Shown here piece by piece: positions 8,701 to 17,700 of a stretch of 20,452 nt of DNA (position 1 is the stretch's first letter; the number at the start of each line of letters is the position of its first letter). The translations under genes and the position numbers were made by a program. Location: positions 1 through 20,452 of the forward strand of contig JAYMTF010001961.1 in NCBI GenBank assembly GCA_036897485.1. The letters are read 5' to 3'. Below the pieces are notes generated by a model. That model was not told where the DNA came from, did no database searches, and saw nothing but the letters and a program-made list of their open reading frames with translations. This stretch comes from Pelargonium nanum. Lineage: Eukaryota > Streptophyta > Magnoliopsida > Geraniales > Geraniaceae.

Positions 8701-11700
8701 AGATATTAATATTGTACATGGGATGCATGTCAATTGAAAACTCACTTGAAGTTTTAAATATAGATAATGACATCACATGGTTTTGTTACCCCATTTGCTT
8801 TGTAATAACTTGTAGTGAGTGACTGAGCCTGAATACAAAGCTCAAGGTGTTTGGCATATTCAATAATAGGGACACAGACAACGTGACAAACATATTAACA
8901 TAAGCGTAAGAGTTTATTTAAATCTTAGGTATTATCCAACCTTATCCGATCACTTTGCCATGACTAAAGAGCAGTAGATTTTTTCTGAACCATGAAGATC
9001 TAAATTTAACCGGATAAGTTAGTAAAGAAACTTCCAAGCTGTAAAGGTTCCCCATTCTGTTTTCTCTTATGATCAACACATACCACCATGTTAGGAATCT
9101 CTAGAGAGTGTAGTTTATGGTTCTGAAGTTGGAATCACTTTAGCTTCTCTACTGGTTTTGTCGTGCAATTTTTCAGCAGAGCTGAAAACTTGATTAGCTG
9201 TTTCAAGAAAGTTCATGTTTGCCATGGCATTATTTCCCCTTGTTAAATTATAAATGGGCTACACACAATGGCTTGGACTTCCACTACTAAAAGGTCAATC
9301 TTGTTAGTAGGGTTTCACTTGCACCATTATATTTAGCCACTTTACTTTGTAATTTTCCAATGTGGGACAACACTCACTTCAACACCCCTTACTCTACTTC
9401 TAATCTTTATAATTTGCATTTAGTGGTGATACGTAATTTCTCATGTGGCTGTACATCTCTAACATACCACTCATGTTATCAGGTAATCAAATGTAGTTAT
9501 GGAGATACTGGTAAATGATAATGAGTGGTCTTATTTATTCAAATGTTGGATTTTTTTAATATTATATATATATTTCTACTTGGGAATTGGGATCAGGCAT
9601 TATCGATAGACAGCTTTATTGGTTTTCCTATTGTTCCCTTTATTCATAATTATGTAGTTTTTGAAGCTTTAAGTAAATGGACAGCAATTATGTCTAGGTG
9701 GTATAAGTTTTAAGCTTATTAAAATTGTGTGTCGTTAGAGTTGCCAAGCCTTGCCAGTTGTAGTAGTGATTTGGTTGGTAAAATAAAAACCTATATCAAA
9801 ATAAATAAGGGACAGTTATCTAAAAGATTCCTAAGAAACAAACTCCAAACACTACTGAGTAAGGGTGCCCTACCTTTTGCCATATGAAAGTATTCCATTC
9901 AAACTTTTATTGTATCTTTTATCTGCAGCTCATTGCTTTAAGAGTGATGTAAAATTGAAGGAACTTAATGAACCTAGAGACAGCGCTGAGTGGCAAAACT
10001 AATTGATAGCAATACTTAGCATGAGGTTTCTTGATCGGCTAGTACAACAGAGTCCAGATTAATATATTTCCAGTCTAATTTTCCTATGGATCCTTGGTCA
10101 GTATATGTCTTTAAAATTAAGATTTTTTTATACTGATGGTGTATTCATTTTTATTTTATTTATAATTATCTTGCCTGAGTAACAAAAGCAGAGATCACCA
10201 TTAAAAAATTTCTTCTTACAGGTCATAGAAAAAGATGGTAGGGAGCAGCTTTCAAATATTCAACTTGAAGATCTGATTGATTTGATAAGAAATGCGGAAA
10301 AAAGTAAAATAAAAATCTGTCCTGCTGTTCATTTATTTTTATTTATCTTGTGTGTGTGTGTGTGTGTGTGGTTTGTTAGTTTTAGTTTTCCCACCTATTC
10401 AGATAGCAACCTATTAATTCCTGCTATATACATTTCAGATATCCTTCTTCTAAACCAAGCTCGAGTTGATGCACTAGAAGATCTTGAAAAGATTCTCAGC
10501 GAGAAGGAGACATTGCAAGGGGAAATAAATATTTTGGAAATGAGATTGGCAGAAACCGATGCACGAATTAAAGTTGCTACTCGAGATAAAATACATGTAG
10601 AACTACTGGAAACCCAATTAGAGAAGCTACGGGGTGAACTGAATTATAGAGATGACACTGAAAAGAGTGATATGAGTATGTATACTAAACAAGACAAAGT
10701 TTTGAATGGGGAAGCACCACAATCAGATAATAGTAGCTTTCATGTTTTTAGCGAAGAGCTTAATTCACTGAGGTTGGAGAATAAGTCCTTGAATAGTGAT
10801 GTAGAAGCACTTAAAGCAGAGCTCAACAGTATCAAAGATACAGACTTGACGAATGATGTAGAAGTACTAAAGTTTGAGTTAAATAATGTCAAGAATACGG
10901 ATAAACGCATGATGACACTGGAACAAGAATGCTTAGTTTTAGAGTCTGCTTTAAAAGACTTGGAATCTAAACTTTCACTTTCCCAAGAAGATGTTTCCAA
11001 GCTTTCAGCGTTAAAATCTGAATACAAAAATCTGTGGGAGAAGGTGGAACAGTTGCAAGCCATGCTAGATAAGGCAACCAAACAGGCAGATCAAGCTATC
11101 TTAGTTTTACAACAAAACCAGGAGCTAAAAGAGAAGGTTGATAAATTGGAAGAAACTCTTGAAGAAGCTAAGGTCTATAAGCTGTCATCAGAAAAAATGC
11201 AGCAATATAATGAATTGCTGCAAGGAAAGATGAAAATGTTAGAGGAACATCTTCAAAGGTCCGACGAAGATATACTGTCTTATGTTCAGTTGTATCAAGA
11301 ATCTTTAAAGGAATTTCAAGATACACTAGATACATTGAAAGAAGGAAGCAAGAAAGCGGCATTGGATGAACCTGTAGATGATATGCCTTGGGAATTTTGG
11401 AGCCGCATATTACTTATTCTTGATGGTTGGGTGTTAGAGAAGAAAATATCAACTGATGATGTGATGCTATTAAGAGACATGACATGGAAGAGAGACAGGC
11501 GTATTCATGATGCATACATAAGCTGCAAGGAAAAGAACGAGCAAGAAGCTTTGGCTACCTTTCTTCGGCTGACATCATCACCGACAAGGTATGGATTGTT
11601 TTGTTATAGGTTGCAATCAACGAATGGTGTTCTTTAACTTCTGCCTTTTGTTGTCTTTAGTCCAGGATTGCATGTAGTTCACATCGCAGCAGAGATGGCT

Positions 11701-14700
11701 CCAGTTGCTAAGGTGAACTTAAATTAGCTCTAGGCTATTTTTCTCTTTATTTCACACACTCGTTTTTTAAAAAACTTAATTTATCAGTCACATATCTTTA
11801 TTTTCAAGGGATATGTGTATTTTGGAGTGATATCTTGGGTTACTTTGTCTGAGTTGCCTTGTAAATGATGAATCATATTGGCTTTACTCCAACTTCATGT
11901 CTCTAGCTTGTTAATTTGACAAGGTGTTGGGTTGCCCTAAGGTGTCACCTTTTAGCTATTCTTATATTGGTTGTTATGATATGTTATAGGAAAAAAAAGA
12001 ATTTCCCTCATTCATTGAACAAGTGCTCTCTCTCTCTCTCTCTGCATTTGCGGTATAAGATTAGTTTGTAGATCCTTTACGTTTAAAATATGAAGAATGC
12101 TAATGTTGGGATTGATGTAGAATAGAGTCTCTTTATATAGGGCATTACAACTCAAAATTGAACAGGAAATAGCCTAGGTTAAGACTTAATTTTGGAACTA
12201 ATTGAGCGATCCAAGTAAGTCATATAAACAAATCCCTTATATTATGGGATTCTAAAAATTTCAACATCCCCCTCTACCTGAACTTGTCGTTGAATCAACA
12301 CTTGAGTTTGTGAAAAACCACTAGACATATAAGACAAACTCTTTTTCAAAAAACACAAATCTGAGAAATCATTGACTTTTGCCAAATCCGGTGAAAAGCA
12401 TATGTCTATTGAAGTTTGTTGATGCTAGTGGGATGACAGATTGGAGCCCCCTCTAACCACCTACACGTGGTTGGATTTTGAAGATAACTCCAAACAAAAA
12501 TACCCGGTCTCGATGAATAGACCTCAAACCAAATGTTGACGTCCGAACACCAAGAAGACACGTGAGGTCTAGGTTATCTTTTTCAAGTAGGTATGCCCAC
12601 CTTTTTATTCCTTGTGAAGATAAAGCTGGATAACAAGTATTGAAAGAGATCCCAACAGCGTTGCCCCAAGACAACGGTGTTTGGCAGCGAAAGAACTATT
12701 GAGAGCTCTTCAAGAACAAGAAAGCTTTGATACCAAGCCGAAAATATGAAAAATGCTAATGTCGATATTGATGTAGAATAAAATCTCTTTATATAGGGCA
12801 TTACAACTCAAAATTAAATAGGAAACGTGTAGGTTAAAGCTTCATCTTGGAACTAATTGAGCTATTAAAATAAGACACACATAAGCAAATCACTTATATG
12901 ATGGGATTCTAAATATCTCAACACTATGCCACCAAGCCATACATTTCTCTTGATTTCGCTGTTGGTATCCAATTGATAACCCCTTGCTCTAACTGTGACA
13001 TTAAAGTTGTTGGATTAGACTTTCACATGATTGATCTGTCCATTTGGGGTTAATAGGTGTTGAAATATGTGTTAGTATACCTAGTTTCTTTATCTTATTA
13101 GCCTGTTATGTTGTTTATTGCTTCCCGTTTTTTTTTACTAGTTTGATTACTGCTTATCTTAAGTGCCATCTTCAAACCATGTTTTGGTTGACTGATATAT
13201 GACTGGTAAAGATCATGAACATGTTTAGGGGTTGGCTTTACTATTTTCTTGTGTGCCTTATACGTTAAAAATGGAGAACATATAGATTCCAGGGGTTTGT
13301 GGAGATTGTGTTGAAGTGGTAATAAAGTTTCCCAAACCGGATAAATATATAGTGTATGAGCTACGTATAATTGAGGAAGTGAAACCCTATTAACTAAGTT
13401 GACCATTTAGTAGTGGAAGCTCAAACCATTATGCGTAGCCCAATTTTGAAAATTATGGTATCAGAGCAGGTTTTGATCCTTGCCTTGCCCTGAAGGTTGC
13501 CCGTTTATAAATATAAAATGTATTAGGTACATATAATGGTGGATGTGAAATCCAACTAATTGGGATATGTAGCCCAATTTTGAAAATTAGCCGTCTTATA
13601 ATTGGTATTCCAATTTTTCATTCCCTTTGGTGTGAATACTTTAGTGCACAGGAAGGTTTTAAATTGGAGGTGATCATGGCTATAATTTGTTTTTAAGAGC
13701 ATTTCACTAATACATGCCATATTTTTGCACAGCTAAAAGTTTCATGTGATATCATCAATTATTTTTATTTTTATTTTTATAATACTAGCACGCAATAAGT
13801 TTCTCTCGTATGAATTAATTCTTTTTTATTTTTTTGACATGATACTAAATCTTAATATCAGATCATTCTGAAGAAACATTTGGTTTTCTTTGCGAGATGT
13901 ATATTAGGAAGTTAATTGTTCCTTGTTTTGCAGGTTGGTGGTTTGGGGGATGTTGTGACTGGTCTTAGTAAAGCACTACAAAAGAGAGGACACCTTTTGG
14001 AGATAATTATACCAAAATATGATTGCATGGAATATGACCGTATTCATGACCTTAGGGTACAAAGAATTGCTTTAGTTCATTTGGCTTTCATGCAAATTTA
14101 ATTAAAAGAATCAATGCTCCAAGAGCAGTTTATTTAATACTTATAACTTATGCAGGCGCTAGATGCGGTGGTAGAGTCATACTTTGATGGACAATTATTC
14201 AAAAATAAAATCTGGGTTGGTACTGTTGAAGGTAAAGAATTAAAGTTTTTCCTATAATAGGATTTTTCGTAATTGTATTCTGACTCCAATTTTGATTCTG
14301 CAGGTCTTCCTGTGTATTTTATTGAACCACTTCATCCAGATAAGTTCTTTTGGAGAGGACAATATTATGGAGAGCATGATGATTTCAAACGATTTTCATA
14401 TTTTAGTCGTGCGGCGCTTGAATTGCTTCTTCAATCCGGCAAGAAACCAGATATTATTCATTGCCATGACTGGCAGACGGCATTTGTTGTATGGAAAATA
14501 TAAACTTTTGTTCTTGGGCTTTTCTTTCAGTAAAAATAGATGTTTCATGTTGATGAATAATCCCTTACTGCTTTCTCAGGCACCACTTTACTGGGATTTG
14601 TATTCCCCAAAAGGATTGAATTCAGCCAGAATATGTTTTACATGCCACAACTTTGAGTATCAGGGGGCTGCACCTGCCTCCGAGTTGGCATCTTGTGGTC

Positions 14701-17700
14701 TTGATGTCCAACAACAAAATAGACCAGATAGGATGCAAGACCACTCATCCCATGATAGGATCAATCCTGTTAAGGTTAGAATAAATGGGTTCACTTAAGA
14801 CATTCATCAACAGCTCCAAAATTCTTAGTTCTTATTAAATAGTTCTATATTGCAGGGTGCTATTGTATTCTCTAACATTGTCACAACAGTATCACCCACC
14901 TATGGACAAGAGGTGCGCTCTGCCGAGGTATGAATGTAGCCTAGTAATCTTTACATTCCTTTGTTCTGCCATTTTTTCTTTCACGTTATCTAGAATTTTT
15001 AGATTGCTTTTACTGCTGGTTCTGTTTTCAGACAATAGTTGTTTCAGTAAGTGACAATGATAATATGTTTGATGGCAAGTATAGTTTTAATAACAATGGC
15101 AACATTAACAGGGGATTGTTAAGTGATCCATGTATAGCCTTGTTCTTTATTATATTTAGCTTGTCGGAAAGAAGATTTGCTGTACAGTGTTATGAACAAT
15201 GGGCCTTTATTGTTGTTAAGTTTCGACCCACAAGCTTAAGTAGAAGGGCCCAACTTAGCGTCCAACTCTTAACACTATCCATGTTTGATACTTCAACAAT
15301 TGTCTTATATCTGAAATAATAAATTCCTCACAGTATATTTTATTGCAAAAAGTATGAAAGAGCTCTGGCAGTTGGATAGTGTCATGAAAACTGTCAATAG
15401 TACTTATTTTCTATATTTGTCATTACAACTCATTGCTTAAAATTTGATGGGAACTTTAAGATTGTTAAAAGAAGGGTGATATTGCATTCTTCTACTAATT
15501 AAGTCTTTTTTGTTCAAAACTTACATGCACACTGTTGTAGCAACTACATCTTTAGATACTATTTGAATTGAAGAGCACGATATCTTTTTCATCTTTTGGT
15601 TTTGACTTCTCGTAATAAGAATGTGTACTGATTAGAATGTGGTCTTTTCTGGTTATGTTCAAGCAATTTATTTTTTCTTGATTAATGTTATTGAACTCCT
15701 TGGCAGTTGGTTTAATTCAAACCTGTAGAATTCCTCCCATTCATATCATTTACATAACAAATGTATTGGTTTAAGATTACATGATAGACTGTGCTTATTG
15801 TTCTCAACCTTATATTCTTTTTGAAGAAAATGCTGATTTAAAAGAGGGATAATTCTAATAAAATTAGCCTGGATTTTAATGAATGTGATTATGACCCCAT
15901 AGTTTACTAATGTGGAAATCATGCTATTTTCATCTATGTTCTACAGGGAGGTCGAGGTCTCCAGTCAATACTTAATTTTCACTCTAAGAAGTTCGTTGGA
16001 ATATTAAATGGAATTGATAATGATGCATGGAATCCTGCCACTGATGTGCTTCTCAAAGTTCAGTACAGTGCCAATGATCTTCAAGGGAAATCAGAAAATA
16101 AAGTAGCTCTGAGAACATATCTTGGACTTTCTTCCTCTGATGTCAGGCAACCACTGGTAATATTTTTTTTTTAGAAAGTACCAAATGATCAATGTTGCGC
16201 TTATGGTCTCATGTCTACCCGTTTCTTTTAAGAATAAGATTTGTTGTGATTTCTTTAGTATAGAATGTTAGACATATAAAGTTGATACGTTACCCTTAAA
16301 GTTATTGTTTCATAAACTGCATATGAGGGTCTTGTGATAATGTAGAATTGTTGTGCTTTGTGTGAAGACCCATTAAACCTTATAGCTTTATGCTAAATTT
16401 TGTTTCAACAATCGTGCATTAAAAACTGTTCTCATGAAAGGTAAAAATACGTATGCGGATTCATCTTCACTGTCTGTTCTGGTAAATGAAGATCATTATT
16501 CTGTTGGGATTGAGAAATCAGTGAGAGATAAAGAGCTATAAAAAATACAAATAAAAATGAAAATAAAATTTGAACTGCTGGAAGATATTTTATACTGAAA
16601 TATCTCTGTGTGTTAATTTTGTTGGCATTTCCTGGCTGTTGCTCATGGAATTGTAGTTTAATCTGTTTCTTGTTCTTTGTGCTATTTATCTCTCTTATTA
16701 AGTTTGATGATAATAATGCATATGTTAGCTGCTACAACCTATCACACCTCCGCAAGGCTTTCACTAATAAAAGTTCAAAGTGAACCTATCAGTAGCTTGG
16801 ATTTAGGTGGCTACACTGTTGAAATGTAAGAGTAACTTATTGTGATTGAACGAAAGTAATATACTGAAGTTCTGGAAGTCCTGCTACTTGATAGCAGCGT
16901 GATGATAGGGTCAAAACAGTATTTTGTTCCTTTCTAAGTTTCAACAACAATTGCATACGAAGATTACTTTCAGCAACAAAAAATGACGTTCCAAAAATCT
17001 AAAAAATGAATGATGCGCCAGTTAATTAATTCAAGCTACTTTGTTACTGTTAAAGTAGTCCGATATCAAGTAGATATAAGGTTTTTACCACTTAATAAAT
17101 ATCTTGGGTTGGTGCGCCTCTTCTCCCATTGTCGCTTGTATCATTTGCATGCTTACCTTTACCTTTACATTTCATAAAAAAAAAAACTGTTTGTACCTGC
17201 TTTTGCTTATTCACATTATTTTGTCCATACAGACAACTTAAATTACTACTATAAAAAGGAGGGAGTGAGAAAACCTAGCTAAGTAGGTCATACAATAATT
17301 TGATATGATTTAAGAAAGTGATCCGGTATAGAAATGATGCATGATGAAGTTTGAGACGTTTATGTCTTGAATTCTTTCATACAGTAATTATTTTCTAGTC
17401 GTCTTGATTTATGGTGCTGATAGAAGGCACATCATACATATTTATTTTGATTGATTGATTATTGCTGAAGTTTTATGGTTTCTATCTGTGGCGCTAAATA
17501 GGTTGGCTGCATAACAAGATTGGTGCCACAGAAAGGTGTACATCTTATTAAATACGCAATGTATAGAACATTGGAGCTTGGAGGGCAGTTCGTACTTCTT
17601 GGTTCAAGCCCCGTGCCTCAGATTCAAGTAAGCCTTTTCTTTTCTTTTCAATAAAATTAGTTGTCACATTATTATATGTCTTCTGTCTTCTAATAAATAC

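Larger units (their letters stand above)
7751..9075 (+). repeat. Internal tandem duplication: exon plus downstream intron (two units)
   Basis: Unit 1 is about 7751-8450 and unit 2 about 8503-9075. The exon parts align from TTCCCAG through KKRQ/QKRQ, ASP, DED/DEE and [11 protein letters not shown]; copy 2 lacks an internal stretch of about 23 codons. The intron parts also align: CTTGTAGTGAGTG (8180-8192 and 8810-8822), GATCACTTTGGCATGACTAAAGAG (8310 region) against the near-identical text at 8950, AAGTTAG..AAAGAAACT, and CCCCATTCT. Homology across both exon and intron shows a genomic duplication of roughly 600-750 bp rather than retro-insertion. Divergence suggests it is not recent. Confidence 0.88.
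11713..13933 (+). other. SS4 intron 6 (2221 nt), host of two TRIM elements
   Basis: This intron splits the KxGGLGDV motif between K (exon 6) and V (exon 7). It holds an antisense TRIM (12085-12923), a decayed sense TRIM (13309-13589) and a (CT)9 microsatellite at 12026-12043. The elements make up about half of its length. The remaining sequence is AT-rich with no supported gene. Confidence 0.85.
11661..16156 (+). other. SS4 exons 6-12: GT5 (starch synthase catalytic) domain
   Basis: Exons 6-12 encode residues 598-902. Exon 6 gives [17 protein letters not shown] and exon 7 VGGLGDV; together they form the KxGGLGDV ADP-glucose-binding motif across the junction. Exon 9 ends [10 protein letters not shown]. 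Exon 10 has [10 protein letters not shown] and the [10 protein letters not shown] stretch characteristic of SS3/SS4-type synthases. Exon 11 carries [12 protein letters not shown], and exon 12 [14 protein letters not shown]. No frameshift, stop or lost motif is seen, so the enzyme should be active. Confidence 0.93.

Noticed and set aside
10740-11081. Minus-strand 113-codon open frame
   Set aside because: It is an antisense shadow of the SS4 coiled-coil exon, and its serine-rich composition mirrors sense-strand heptads.
12453-12801. Two minus-strand open frames inside intron 6
   Set aside because: They fall within the non-coding interior of the antisense TRIM, and neither resembles gag or pol.
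13456-13480. tRNA-like text TGGTATCAGAGC..
   Set aside because: It is not a tRNA gene. It is complementary to the initiator tRNA-Met 3' end and directly follows an LTR, so it is a primer-binding site.
14292-14798. 168-codon open frame across SS4 exons 9 and 10 in an offset frame
   Set aside because: It reads through intron 9. The SS4 frame in both exons carries HCHDWQTAF and [10 protein letters not shown], and only the part in exon 10 coincides with SS4.
15065-15319. 84-codon plus-strand open frame in SS4 intron 11
   Set aside because: It has no family match and is not needed by SS4, because exon 11 joins exon 12 in frame with conserved sequence on both sides.
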